A stretch of DNA of 64,000 bases. It comes from Cephalopachus bancanus (lineage: Eukaryota; Chordata; Mammalia; Primates; Tarsiidae). The notes below the pieces were generated by a model. The model was given only the letters and a program-made list of their open reading frames with translations. It was not told the DNA's origin and ran no database searches. The stretch spans positions 186,001 through 250,000 of the forward strand of contig JAPVLO010000097.1 of the NCBI GenBank assembly GCA_027257055.1, given 5' to 3'. A program made the position numbers and the translations under genes. Shown here piece after piece: positions 14,861 to 27,682 of this stretch. Numbering within the stretch: the first letter of the stretch is position 1; every line of letters starts with the position of its first letter.

Positions 14861-15235
14861 TTCTAAACAGTCTCTAATATGATTTTCATGAATGTGTTCT
14901 TATTCACAGCTAGAGCTCCACCAGGCTAAATGCAATGGGAAAATTCTGTGGATCCCCTAGGCAGATGGAGGAAGGAAGAGCAGCTGGTGTGTGGTTGTGT
15001 GGGCTCATTCATTGAAAGAATTTGGGGGAAGTGCCTAACATTCTCAGACAGTAGAAATTTACCTTTTCAATAGTATCAGATGAAATGAATGCTAAAGACA
15101 GGTTAGAAATTACTTTTAATCTGTAAAATATTTATTACTCCCCCCCCACCCCCGGCATGTCTCTAAGAGACACTCTCAGAACAGTTAGGGGAAAGTATAT
15201 TTCACCTGCTCCTAGGATGAAAAATACAGTTGTCT

Positions 15236-15300
15236 CCTTGGCTCACTGATCATGTCATTACACTCCAGCCTGGGCAACAGAGTGAGACCATGTCTCAAAA
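15236..15300 (+). repeat. Alu 3' fragment
   Basis: Only the end of an Alu right arm is present: ATTACACTCCAGCCTGGGCAAC through GAGTGAGACCATGTCTC and a short A tail. Confidence 0.8.
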
Positions 15301-15839
15301 AACACTGGTGAGAAATGAAATGGTAGGAAGGAGTCTTTCCATGAAGGTGACTGCAAGGCAGGTGAGGGAGTCTGGTCTTCATCCTGAAAGCATCAGAGAA
15401 ACTCTGTCATTGTAAGGAGGGGGATAACATGAGATGATAAGATCACTGTGAATGCAGGGTGGAAAATGAGTTGAAAGGAGGCAAACCTTCATGCTGGAAG
15501 GCCAGTTAGGAGGCTGTAGGAATCCATGCAAGGGATGAAAGGGCCTGAATGGAGTAGGGCCAGTGACTATGTAGAGAAATCTACCCACTAGAGCAGTGTT
15601 TATGAGGTAGAATCGAAAAGACACAGCAGTTGATTAAACATGGTGGCTAGTATTTATTTTTGAGAGCATGTTTCTAAAGCCTCCCATAGCCCCACATATC
15701 TGTAGGACTCTCAAACTTTTGTCACTCTCCTTCTTAACACAATATGGGAGAGGGAAGTAACAGATAAATATTATATGATAGTACTTCAGGGCTTCTAGAT
15801 ATAAAAAACTATTGAATATAAATTTGATGACAAATCATG

Positions 15840-16170
15840 GAGCTTGCTATTTCCTGACCACATTCACATGTTGAAACCCAGTCACCAATGTGATAGTATA
15901 AGCAGGCAGGGTCTTTGGGAGTGATTAGGTCATGAGGTCAGAGCCATTATAAAAGTGATTATTACCTGTATAAAAAAGGCCTCAGAGAGCTCACTAGCCC
16001 TTTCTGCCGTGTGGGGACACAGCAAAAAGCTGCCATATGTAAGGAAGGTCCTCGCCAGACACCAAATCCGTCAACATCTTGATCTTGGAATTTCCAACCT
16101 CCAGAACTGTGAAAATAAATCCCTGTGGTTTGTGAGTCACCTAGTTTATATTTTATTATAGCAGCCCAAA
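15840..16170 (+). mobile_element. MaLR LTR, sense
   Basis: CACATGTTGAAACCC, GGGTCTTTGGGAGTGATTAGG, CTTGATCTTGGAATTTCC, the AATAAA at 16113 and TTATAGCAGCCC follow the order of mammalian apparent LTR retrotransposon (MST/MLT1) LTRs. The subfamily was not determined. Confidence 0.78.
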
Positions 16171-16174
16171 TAGG

Positions 16175-17845
16175 ACTGATGTGCTCAAGCCAGAATTCCT
16201 GGCAGACCCTCTCCTGCGTGGAAGGATAAAACTGGAGCCTGTCATGCAAAATCCATTGGCAGAGGAGCTTGGTAAGGATCTACCAAGGGGGTAAATCTGC
16301 ATGGGAGTTTCCCTCTGTGCACCCAGCCATGCTGGCCTCTGTAGCATTCAAACACTGTGAGTAGGGATTTCCTCAATGTCAGAAGGCTGCAGCCACTGCC
16401 TGCCAGGTACTTTGGAGGCTGCACCCAGCGTGTCAGTGGCCGGGGAATGGAAGTTTGTGCTCAGAGTAACTTCAGTAGCAGCCTCAGAACAAGTGTCACA
16501 GCTTACAAGCAATGAGGGAGAGAGGATGGCATCCAGGTTATCCACTTAGGCAACGGGATAGAAGAGAAACAGGATCAGGATGTGAAGATGCTGACTCAGC
16601 TTCAGGTGTGTTGCATTTCAGGTGCAGATCAGTGAGGACTACACAAAACTGAAACCCAACTGCAATAGCCTAGTCAAGTAGGGATGGGTGTTCTCAAATA
16701 ATAAGAAGCCCTAAAATTAGTGATATGGTTTCTCAAGCAGGTCATCCAGGAGCTAGAACCCTTCAGCTGTCCTGCTCCACTGCTCTCCCTGGTGGCTTTC
16801 AACCTCACCATCACAATTCGAATCCTGTATCTCCAGGCATTTTTGCTGAATTCCTAGAGAAAGGATGGTTGGAAGTGTGAAGAACCAAAGACACACGACC
16901 ACTGAATCTGTCCCTTTTTAATCAGAAAATTTATATTCCAGAAGCTCCACCCCATAGATGTCCAGCTGACAAAATCCAGGTCACATGACACCCCCACTGC
17001 AAGAATTCAATGGGTGAGCATTTCTAACCCTAAACAGATAGGTATCCCATGGGCAAGGAAGAAGTAGGAACTGGACACTGGATAGGCAACCCACAGTGTC
17101 TGCTGTGGGCATGCAATGAATGTCCTTTGCCTCCATGTTGACTGTAGGAATGTAGGCCATCTTGTGGAGATATTTTTGAATTAGCATTTTGAATGCTGCA
17201 TATTCTGTTGCACCTTCTAGAAATGCATAATACATATCAGTATATTAAAGACTCTGAGAAAGTCTCAATACAAATCGACTTGATTGTATTTAACCCAACA
17301 TTTCTCCAACATTCCTCAGACCATACTTTAGGAAATGCTGGTCTAGAGCAGGATTGTGAGATCATCTAGTTTGGTTCTCCTTGGTCATGTGATTCCATAA
17401 GAATTAAGGTATTGGCAGGTCATAGGAAACGTGGAGTCTCTCCATCTTGTAGGGTAAATGTAGGCTGGTTTCCTGAGCATGCAACCTCTGCAATCAACAC
17501 AGGGCCTTATACTTAGAGAGCTCCTCACTGAGGCCAATTCTCTGCTGTTGCTGTCTTGAAATTCTTAATTTTTGAGCAAGAAGCTCTTATTTATTTTACA
17601 ATGAGCCCAGCAAACTCCATAGCTGGTCTTAAACACGCAGAATAAACATCATATATATGTGACATATGTATTTTTAACTTTTTCCTGTTCCAGTTGCCTG
17701 CCAGTTGAAATGTTTGCACTTCTCACTGAAATATATAAACAGGTATGAAAATCCCAGAGCATAGAAGCGGTCTATCATTCCAACACACTTCCCCCACTTT
17801 TTTATGGATGATAGGGAGATGGAGTGTGTCAAGTTTGTATCAGAC
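16175..17845. other. intergenic, nothing recognised
   Basis: About 1.7 kb of moderately AT-rich sequence between the MaLR LTR and an L1 fragment. No conserved reading frame and no clear repeat; 17270-17350 has a faint resemblance to a MER-type DNA transposon that I could not support. Confidence 0.5.
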
Positions 17846-19195
17846 ACAGTAAAAAAAGAAATTAGGCAACCAAAGCAAAAATAGACAAGCAGGATTGTAT
17901 CAAGAGTAAAAACTTCTGCATAGCAAAGGAAGCACTCAACAAAGTGAAGAAACAACCCACAGAGTGGGAGAAAATATTTGCAAGCTATCCATTTGATCAG
18001 AGATTAATAACCAGAATATATAAGGAGCTCAACAACCCAACAGCTGAAAAATAAATAATCCAACTTAAAAATGGGCAAAAGATCTAAACTAACATTGCTC
18101 AGAAGAAGACATGCAATTGGCCAAGAGGTATATGAAAAAATATTCAACAATACTAATTATCAGAGAAACGCAAATCAAAACTACAATGAGAGATCACCTC
18201 GCCCCAGCGAAAATGACTTTTATCAAAAAGACAAGTAACAACAGATGCTGGCGAGGATGTGGAGAAAGGAGAATCACTGTACGTTGTTGGCGGGGAGGTA
18301 AATTAGTACAGCCACTGTGGAGAACGGTATAGAAGTTTTTCACAAAACTAAAAATGGAACTACCATATGATCCAGCAATCCCACTATTGGGTATATATCC
18401 AAAGGAAAGGAAATCAGTATGTCAAAGAGACATCTGCACTCGCATGTTTATTGTCGCACTAGTCACGAAAGCCAAGATATGGAATCAACCTAACTGCCCA
18501 TCAATTGATGAATAAAGAAAATATGGTATATTTGGAATATCATTCAGTCATTAAAAAAATGAAGTCCCGCCGGGCTCGATGGCTCAGCCTGTAATCCCGC
18601 GCTTTGGGAGGCTGAGGTGAGCGGATTGCCTGAGCCCGCGGGTTCGAGACCCACCTGGGCAACTTGGCGAGACCTCATCTCTACAATAAATCAAAAAATT
18701 AGCCGGGCGTAGTAGCACGCGCCTGTAGTTCCAGTTTCTTGGAAGGCCAAGGTGGAAGGATCACCAGAGCCCAGCAGGTCAAGGCTGCGGTGGCTGGGAA
18801 CAGCCACTGCACTCCAGTCTGGGCAACAGAGTGAGATTCCAACTCAAAAAAAAAAAAAAAAAAAAATGAAGTCCTGTCATTTGCAGTCACATGGATGGAA
18901 TGCAGGTCACTATGGTAAGTGAAATAAGTCAAATACAGAAAGACAAATATCACATGTTCTCATTCATATGTGGGAACTAAAAAAGTGATCTCATAGAGAG
19001 TACATTGGTGGTTACCAGAGGCTGGGAAGGGTCGGGGGAGAAAGGAAGAGAAGATGATTAATGGGTAAAAATACACAGTTTGGTAGAAGAAATAAGACCC
19101 ATTGTGTGGTAGATCAGTAGGGTGTCTATAATTTACAATAATCTATTGCACATTTCAAAATAACTAGAAGAAAATAATTTAAATGGTTAGAGCAA
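17846..19195 (+). mobile_element. L1 LINE 3' fragment, split by an Alu
   Basis: The 3' part of an L1: the ORF2 C-terminal region (from ACTTCTGCATAGCAAAGG) and the 3'UTR, ending in AAATAACTAGAAGAAAATAA-type sequence. Stops and small indels interrupt ORF2. A younger Alu splits it at 18568-18859. It is an older primate L1 grade than the copy at 54.7 kb. Confidence 0.88.
18568..18859 (+). repeat. young strepsirrhine-type Alu inside L1
   Basis: Among the least diverged Alus here, starting GCCGGGCTCGATGGCTCAGCC, with CpGs still intact and a 22-base A tail. A perfect AAAAAAATGAAGTCC target duplication (18553-18567 and 18860-18874) proves insertion into the L1. Confidence 0.96.
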
Positions 19196-19223
19196 AACAA
19201 AAAGACAAATATTTAAAGTGACA

Positions 19224-19520
19224 GAGACCAGACACAGTGACTCACGACTACAATCCCAACATTTTGAAAGGCCGAGGTAAGAGGATTGCCTGAGCTCATG
19301 GTTTCAAGACCAGCCTGGACAACTTAGCAACACCTCATCTCTGCCATAAATCAAAAAATTAGCCAGGCATGGTGGTGGGTGCCTGTGGTTTCAGCTACTT
19401 GGAAGGCTGAGGTGGAGGCATCGCCTGAGCCCTGCAGGTCGAGGCTGCGGTGGCCATGAGCGTGCCACAGCACTCCAGCCTGGGCGACAAAGTGAGACTC
19501 CAACTCAAAATAAAATAAAG
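19224..19520 (+). repeat. strepsirrhine-type Alu, sense
   Basis: A full-length sense Alu with the GCAGGTCGAGGCTGCGGTGG right-arm signature and an AAATAAAATAAAG tail. Confidence 0.9.
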
Positions 19521-22500
19521 TTACAGATACCCCAAGTACACCAATTTTATCTTTACAAATTATATGAATGTATTAAATTATCACTTGTCCCAAAGAATAT
19601 GCATTTATTATGCATCATAAAAAAGAAATTAGCCTCATTTCATTATCATAAATGCATATGAACAGAAATTTAAAGTAAACTTTTTTAAACACTAGAATAA
19701 TTAAAAACTTTGCCTTAGAGAAGGGAGTTATGTTTTATTAACTTAAAGATATTAAACATGTAGCATAGCACATAAATGCAGTCAGTGCCCAGTTGACTGA
19801 TTGACTGAAATATTGATTGATGACTAAATAAATTTTTTTCTCAAGGCCTATCCAGAGATTAGAGAAACTCTCTAGTTAGACCTGAGACCCAGATGACCAC
19901 TATAAACTCTGGTGACTCCCAAGATCTGTTTTCCTTGCACTAATCCTTTTGTACAGTTTATTCACAGATCTGAAATTTAACTCATTCTAATGCATAGAAA
20001 CTAGTCATGTGACCACCATGAACCACCTTACCTATCCCCCCCCAAATCCCCACACATATAAGCAGCAACCACAAATCGAATTGATCTTTCATACTGAAGA
20101 AAACACCTACCAACAGGTACATAGCTTTCATAATTGGAGCTAAGTTCGAGATCTTCTCAATTAGGAATTGCTTTTGGAAGCGGACAAGAATTATATAATA
20201 ATATAAACAGACTTAACCACAAGACTAACTGAGAAACAAAAATAATAAAGCTGATTTTTTTAGCGTTAGCTCCAAGCATGTTTCATGCAGAGTTTTTAAT
20301 TTCTTTTTTCACTGTTGTACCATTTTCAGCCTAAAATATATTTCTACTGATGACCCTTATCACCACAGCCTTCATGAATGGAAAACAATAAGGTATTAAA
20401 GACCCCGTGGGAAAAAGAAGTGTTGTATTCCACAAAGAGTAGTTCATGAATCAGTATACTTCTCTGTCTAGGATAACTTTCTTTGACTTTGAAAAGCTTA
20501 AACAGAGTCTTGGGAGCAGTATTGAAGGAATAAAATTGCCTTTAGGAAGCAAGAGCCAGCCTTTCATTTCTTTGAAAGAAGAAAGTTAAGCCCAAAGGAA
20601 AAGCAAAGAAACATAAAATGTGACAAGGTTTATGTATTAGCAGAAGGAGGGAAGGTGGTTCTCTGTCATTATCTGTCATGTAAAGTGGCAAGATAATGAA
20701 CCAACAGGGATTGACCTTTTCACTGGAAGGAAAGAACTGGCATTTAGATTATTTTTCTGAGGTTGAGAGCTGGGTCTTATTCGTCTTTACAACTCTCCCA
20801 CAGACAGCACAGCAATTTATCCTTAGTGAATGTTCGGTAATATCTGCTGGTTATTTGATGGGTGAGTGGATGGGGGAGTGTGTGGGTTGGCTGGTGGAGT
20901 TAGATTTAGCAAATTCCTCTCTTCTCAAAGGTGATAACTGCCTGTTTCTCGTAGTCCCATAAGCGACACGCATGTCAATAGGGCCATTTCCCCCCATTAG
21001 GTAAGAGGATCCCCTCCAGAAGGCATCTCATTTTTGTCACTGGATTGCAAGATCCTATGTCTTATTTATTTCGGTCCTGTTCTCCCAGGACTCTCCTACC
21101 TGACCCTCAGCCTGTCCCTTCTGGGATTCATTCAATAAATATTTGTGTTATTGGGTTGGTGAATTTAAGTAAATTGCATATTTAAATTCTACTTTTGAAA
21201 GCAATCTCTTCTTTAAGAAATGTTTTTAGAAAGGAAGATGAATGTTTCCCAAAAGTGCTAAGTGTGTTGAGATATCTGTATTTGCCTATTCAAGAAAGCT
21301 TTTTTGTAATTAAAACTGAAGCGTACATTTAGTTTTCAATCCAAAGAAATAATGTCATAGCTTTTAAAAAATACAAAGCACCCAGTTTTTCTTGCTTTGC
21401 TAGTTTTTCCTTTTATTTTCTCATTAAAAAAGATTTTTTAAAAAAGTTTTCAACTTAATGAAGATATAATTCTCTCTCAATTATAATGTGATTGACTCTT
21501 CATGGTTTGAAACATTTGCCTGTATTAGGTTTCGTTCTCTCTGTGTGTGAGCAACCAGATGCATCGTGCTAGATTTACCTCAAAGTAGAGACAATATTAG
21601 TAGTCATTTGAAGCATCTTTAATCCCCACAGGCCATGCTATAGAGGATCTCTTTACCAGTTCCTTCTTTGAGCAATTTTAAGAGAGTGCAAGTCTAAAAA
21701 CAATATACAACATAGTGTTCTGTCTGAGATGTAGAGAAAACAGGCAAAGGTTAACAAAAATACAAAGAAAGAAATTTAACTCATTCCATTTTATTGAAAG
21801 CAATTTCCAAGTAGCTTATCTGTTATGAAGATAACTTCATCCAAGCATTTATTTAATAGTTAATTAGCAGCGTCTCTTAAAAGATTTCTGTAGCTTAGAA
21901 AACACAAGGCCATCATCCTAGCTAATAATATCAAACTGATGAGCAAAGACACAGTACCTACGTTTTCAGCTGATGATGTGGCAAAGATCATGAAATTCTG
22001 CAAAACTCAATCTAAAGTGAGTTATAAATCGCACAAATACCAGCTAATAGATAATGAGATTCTATTCTAATGTCGATAATGTGCAATGTAAGTGTTTCCT
22101 GTTTCTTAAATAGGATATCTTTGACCATTTAAACAAGTCTTTAGCACCAAGCATCCACAGTCAGGAGTATATTAAAAAACCCATTTTGTATATGCCGCTT
22201 GGAGGTAATGAGAAGTACTTCGCAAGGGACACGCATAAGAGGAGACATCAATGTCTTATTAATAGGTGAGAGCACGCTGAGTTAATAGTGCATTGATAAC
22301 TTATTTTTATTGTCCCCTGCTCACCACGCTTGTGTGATCCGGTGATGTAATATTAGCGAGAAAACAAAAAGTCAAACCAGCACAATGACTGTGTCATCAG
22401 TTTCTGATATAAAAATGTGCTTGCCTTTTATTGGAAACATTTTTTATCCTTGAGAACATCATTTGACCTTTTTCACAAATATCCTGTGTCCAATATATCA

Positions 22501-23151
22501 AGCCCTACCTGCAAATCTCCACTTCTCAACCCTACCCTTTCTCCAGCACCAAGTTTCAACTGTGATCTACTGAAAGATCCAGCAAACACCTTAAGGATCC
22601 CGACTCTCTTTATTGTCAAAATCTCCCTCTAACTAGGGAGATTCCTATCCCGAATCACAACTGTGATCTCCTGAAAGAGCCGGCAAACACGCCCAAAAAC
22701 TCTAACTCTTTACATCATCTAAGTCTCCCTCTCACCTATGTCATTCTCCATCTTTCCATTCTACTCTTTGTACAAAGGCTCAAAAGCCAAGTGGAGCTTG
22801 AGCAAAGACTTCGGGGTGCTTTCCTCCATCTAAGAACTTGGAATTGGCAAATCTTTACTCATCACTAACTCTGTCCCTCTTGAAGTCGGGCACTGGGGAT
22901 GGGTAGACGTGTGACGCAATATCTCCTCTCTGCCTTGTTGTAGGATAAGACAAATGTATTCATTAAACATGCATTTGTTAGTTACTTACTCCTTGCCAGG
23001 TTCTACCAGCCACTGACAAAACAAAAAGTAGAAGTTCCAAAACTTATTCTCAAGGGGCTTACAGTGGAGAACACAGAGACAGACGTGGAAAGAAATTAGT
23101 ACCTAAGAGTGGTCTAGGCGCCATGTGGGAAGTATAAGAAGAATGTTAGAG
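19521..23151. other. AT-rich intergenic, no gene supported
   Basis: About 3.6 kb with no convincing frame or recognised young repeat. A diverged tandem duplication at 22557-22740 is listed separately. The 22975-23095 segment has the wording of an ancient mammalian SINE/L2-type repeat, but I cannot assign it. Confidence 0.5.
22557..22740 (+). repeat. diverged two-copy tandem duplication, ~102 bp period
   Basis: CAACTGTGATCTACTGAAAGA at 22557 recurs as CAACTGTGATCTCCTGAAAGA at about 22659. Both are followed by GCAAACAC, an ACTCT box and TCTCCCTCT at matching offsets. Many substitutions separate the copies, so the duplication is old. Confidence 0.7.
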
Positions 23152-23158
23152 GGCACTG

Positions 23159-23828
23159 GTGGTTTTTGTTTTTGCAGAAACTTGCTCATGGCAGGTCTTT
23201 CTTTTAAAGATGGGTACAATTCAGGATTAGGTATACAAATGGTCATTGCACAGGTAAAGTTTGGGCCTACCTTTGGTCCCCACTTCTCCTGGTTTGAGAT
23301 CAGGTACCCTTATTGGTTGGTTATGTGCACTCCCCACCCCGGAAGTGTCCCACTACTGCCAATCCCTTTCTTATAGTGTTATGCTAAATGTTCAGGGTCT
23401 GCTTATGAGTGAGAACATGTGGTACTCAGTTCTTTGTTTCTGTGAGAGATCACTGAGTATTATAGATTCTAAATCCATCCAAGTTGCTGTGAAGTTCATA
23501 ATTTTGTCCTTCTTTATGGCTGTTTAATATTCCATCATGTATCTGTACACATTTTTTTCATCCAGTTCACTTTTGATAAGCAGCACGGTTGGTTCCATGT
23601 TTTTGCTATGGTGAATAATGCTGCAATAAACATATGTGTGCAGGGATCTTTTTCATAGAGTGATTTGAGTTCCTCTGGTATCTTCTCAGAGGGGGGATTG
23701 CTGGGTCATATGGAAGGTTGATCTTTAGATCTTTTAGGAATCAGCCCATGGCAGGTCTTTCTGCTATGAATCTTCCTTTTTTCTTCTCTTCTTCTCTCTA
23801 ATAAACTCTGTTAAAAAAAAAAAAAAAA
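23159..23828 (+). mobile_element. polyadenylated retrocopy (LTR-like 3' end) interrupted by an L1
   Basis: GGCACTG flanks the segment (23152-23158 and 23829-23835). Without the nested L1, the body is about 110 bp, ending in CTCTAATAAACTCTGTT and 16 As. The AATAAA lies close to the tail, as in a processed transcript; the 3' wording resembles a retroviral R region. The source is not identified. Confidence 0.6.
23203..23746 (-). mobile_element. L1 3' fragment, antisense, nested
   Basis: An antisense, 5'-truncated L1 end (3'UTR plus ORF2 C terminus) sits between perfect 16-bp copies of CATGGCAGGTCTTTCT at 23187-23202 and 23747-23762. It therefore inserted into the retrocopy after that copy landed. 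Confidence 0.88.
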
Positions 23829-23976
23829 GGCACTGACAGAAAGTGCCAGAAAGGAGATAGTAAGAATGGAGGAGGAAAATATTACACAGCTGGGAATAGT
23901 GGAGAAGTTTTCAAGAGTACGATTTTAGCTTTCAATGCTTCCCTCGGATTATGTCAAGAATTCTTCAGAAAATATT

Positions 23977-24231
23977 TCTAATCCTAGCATTTTGGGAAGC
24001 TGAGACAGGAGGATAGCTTGAGCCCAGGAGTTCAAGACCAGCCGGGACAACACAGTGAGATTGCATCTCTACAAAAAAAATCAAAAAATAAGCCAGGTGT
24101 GGTGGTGCTTGCCTGTAGTCCCAGCTACTCAGGAGGCTGAGGTAGGAGGTCGAAGCTATGGTGAGTCATGATGGTGCAACTGCACGCCAACCTGGGTGAC
24201 AGAGTGAGACCCTGACTCAAAAAAAGAAAAA
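23977..24231 (+). repeat. old Alu, sense, 5' truncated
   Basis: The copy starts within the left arm (TAATCCTAGCATTTTGGG), continues through both arms and ends in an A-rich tail. It is diverged. Confidence 0.85.
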
Positions 24232-25217
24232 CTTCTAAATACGTTCTCCTAATAATCCTCAGCATCTGCCACATTCTTGCTGTAATTTGTTTGGATTTCC
24301 ACTTCCTCGTTACTTTTAGGTTTGTCTTCCCAAGATAGAGTAACCACCCGGTCACTGTCTTTTATATAAACATGTTTGTAATTCTCTGCCTAACACTTAT
24401 CAAAATCCACACAGAAGGTTCTCAACAATATTTTTGAATGGATGGATGGTAAACTCACAGGGTTTCCTGGGATCAGCTTTGCGGGCAGACCATTCTCCGT
24501 TTGTCAGATCTCCCTACTCCACCCACTCTTCTTCCACCCTCATCAGCCCTGAATCAATATCTGGCATTTTTCCATAGGGAAATAAGTCTTACAGCCAAGA
24601 GTGCTGATCACACCTTTTCTAGGACCTTCTCCAGGGGCTCATAAGCTTTAAACAAAGGTCACAGTCAGTGGCCTGAGAACCTGTGACAACCAGGAAACTC
24701 AAGCTAAGTCTGCACAAATATCAAATCGCAGTAATATCATTTTTAAAGAATAAATAAGATAAACTATATCAAGAAAATGAATTCTGGATTCTAGACAAGT
24801 GTTGTCTTTTTGCTGTAAGTTTATGGCCTTTGAGTTCAAATTTCATGAGGATTTAGAATTTGGGGTGATATGTTTTGCTTATTTCCTAACATTTTCTGTC
24901 AAACAACAGGGCTACCATTCTGAGCAGAGGGAAATGGCACAATTATACGTGATAAGCACATGAAAAATGTCCCCTGAATATGATTTAGGCCTAATTAGCT
25001 AATAATTACACGAATACAATGAGATATTATCCCTGCTTTGAAATTTCTTTTCAGAAAATAAAACGTGTCTTTCTTTTTTTTTTAACCGTGTATTTAATTA
25101 TGCTAATCTATTCCATTCAATTCCACAAATATTTATGGAGTCTTCCTGGGCCTTTGGGGCAGCAAAGGTGAAGGGAGGATCCTGTTAGGTATTTAAAGGT
25201 GATTAAGAACCTCGAGA
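24232..25217. other. intergenic, nothing recognised
   Basis: About 1 kb, AT-rich in its second half. No gene, no structured element and no young repeat were seen. Confidence 0.5.
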
Positions 25218-25520
25218 GTTAGAGAGGTACTGTGGCTCATGCCTGTAATTCCAGCACTTTGGGAGGCCAAGGCAGGAAGATCTCTTGAGCCCAGGAGTTC
25301 AAAACCAGTCTGTGTAACATAGAAAGATCTCATCTCTACAAAATTTTTTTTTAAATAGCTGGGCATGGTGACGCATGCTTGTAGTCCTCGCTACTTGGGA
25401 GGCTGAAGAGGAAGGATCCCCTGAGCCCAGGAGTTCGAGGCTGTGGTGAGCTGTGATTGTGCCATTGCACTCCAGCCTGAGGGACAGAGTGAGGGCCCAA
25501 TTCAAAAAAGAAAAAAAAAA
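25218..25520 (+). repeat. Alu SINE, sense
   Basis: A full-length Alu with left-arm AATTCCAGCACTTTGGGAGG, a T-expanded central linker and an impure A tail. Confidence 0.9.
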
Positions 25521-26992
25521 CAAAAAACAGAAAAAACAGAACTACAGGAATCCTAAAACCTAGTGTCTTAACCATGGGTTCTAGAACATTTTCATACACA
25601 CAGCTCAGATTTGAAAGAGCATGTCTCTCTTCGCTTTGTGTTTTCAATATGCCACCTGGAAACAAGGCCAGAGGAAGCCACACTGCAGGCGCACAAACAT
25701 GTGCTCACGGTGGTGGCCCCCCAATTCCCCAAACTGTCATGGTGCTGGTGATCCTGGTTGCCTTCTCCATGGGAAAATCAGCAGGGCATCTGTTGCACTG
25801 AGCTCAAAAACAAAAACGTCCTCTGCTGCTGGAGGAGATAACATACGCAGAAGGCTGGAAATTAAAATAAGCTCAGCAGAGGACTGCAGATTGCTCAAAT
25901 TATCCCACATGAAAGCCAGAGGAACAGCCAGTCGTTTAACTGGGAAATTAGTCTGTGGCTGCAGCCGATCTGAGAGGACAGATGACTGAATGACGAGTGT
26001 TAATAAACCCAGGGAAAGGTGTAAAGTAAGCCACGGGGAAGCAAGGGAATGCAAGGCAGATGGACAATTGGATTTGAACAGAAGGAGAAAAAATGGCATT
26101 TTTTAAAAAGATAGCAATAACGTGTATTTCCACAGATGCAAATATATTCTGAGTCCTTTTTCAGTTTACTGTCAAAATAGAAGAAACAGGGGCTAAGAAA
26201 TGTCAGGGTAAGAACGCTGGAGGTTTTCCATAAATCTCAGAAAGCATTGCATCACTTCGTATGTTGTTGCATACGTAGGCACTTTATAAGATTCTAAACA
26301 CAAATGCAGTCCCATGAAATTAGTTGATCCGTGAACATAGCTCACTTCTAGTCTGTTGAGATACAAAAGAACCATTTATTCACTGCCATTTGGAAATGAA
26401 TTACCTAGGTGACCAGTCTTGCCATTCTAAGAACCAAAGTTTTTCAATTGGAATCTATTTGTTGAATAAATGTATGACACTCTCTATTGAATGAGTATAT
26501 GAATGAAACTTTGTTGAATGATTGTACAAATGAATGAATGAAATGGTTTGTACGATTGCATTCAGCAGCAGACACTGAACACAATTGCTTGGTGACATTG
26601 TAAATGTAAGTTACGCTGCAGGACCATCATACAAGGACACCCTTGAGGGCTCAAATGTGAGTTGGGAATCACAGCCTCACCCAGGTCATCCTCACCTGGG
26701 GAGTCAAACATCAAAGAAGCAAGTCTAGAGGGTCCAGGGGATCAGCCATCAGGACCCTGCCAGTGATGGCCACTGAGGTGTCTGCAGAGAGAGTGCCACC
26801 TGAGGGGTACATGGTTAGACCCCACAATTGGTTAAAAACAGTGCCAGGTTTCTTGGGCGAGAGGTGGAAGTCTGAGCTCTGTACATCGCTGGAGAGTCTG
26901 ATATTTTTCTTCTAGGCCGCTGTCATGGACTCAGATCTAAGTCCTAGGGAAACAGTGAAATGCGAAAGGGAAACTAAAGTCATTACTCTTAT
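25521..26992. other. intergenic, no gene supported
   Basis: Overlapping short frames on both strands at 25574-26133 show no family resemblance. 26640-26960 is GC-richer than its surroundings without a recognisable coding signal. Confidence 0.45.
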
Positions 26993-27007
26993 AAAAGATC
27001 TCTACAG

Positions 27008-27327
27008 GCCGGGCTTGGTGGCTCAACCTGTAATCCTGCACTTTGGGAGGCTGAGGTGAGTAAATTGCCTGAACCCGCGGGTTGAGACCCACCTGGGCAA
27101 CTTGGCAAGACTTCATCTCTACAATAAATAGATTTTTAAAATTAGCCAGGCGTGGTAGCGCGCACCTGTAGTTCCAGCTACTTGGAAGGCTGAGGCGGAA
27201 GGATGGCCAGAGTCCAGCAGGTCGAGGCTGTGGTGGCCGGGAGCGGCCATTGCACTCCAGTCTGGGCGACGGAGTGAGACCCCCAACTCAAAAATTAATT
27301 AATTAATTAATTAATTAATTAAAAAAT
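27008..27327 (+). repeat. young strepsirrhine-type Alu with (TTAA)n tail
   Basis: A sense Alu starting GCCGGGCTTGGTGGC. Its 3' tail has expanded into about 8 TTAA units. AAAAGATCTCTACAG (26993-27007) and AAAAGAACTCTACAG (27328-27342) are its target duplication. Confidence 0.94.
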
Positions 27328-27342
27328 AAAAGAACTCTACAG

Positions 27343-27682
27343 GCCAGGCATGGGGGCTCAAACCTGTAATTCCAGCACTTCGGGAGGCTGAAGTGGGGTA
27401 ATTCCAGCACTTTGGAAGGCCGAGGTGAGAGGATTGCTTGAGTCCCGGAGGTCGATTCCAGCCTGGACAACATAGCGAGACCTCATTGCTACAAAAAAAA
27501 AAAAAAAGTCAAAAAAACTAGCTGGGCATGGTGGCGTGCACCTGTAGTCTCAACTGCTCAGGAGGCTGAGGCGGAAGAATTGCCTGAGCCCAGGAGGTCG
27601 AGGCTGTGGTGAGCCGTGACCGTGCCACTGCATACACTCTAGCTTGGGTGACAGAGAACCCAACTCAAAAAAAAAAAAAAAA
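27343..27682 (+). repeat. Alu with internal duplication, sense
   Basis: An Alu directly follows the previous one. The phrase TAATTCCAGCACTT plus the following GGAGGC/GAAGGC region is present twice in the left arm (27367 and 27399), an internal duplication of about 32 bp. Confidence 0.88.

Noticed and set aside
20696..20962. 88-codon open frame
   Set aside because: No domain, no splice context and unremarkable composition; consistent with chance.
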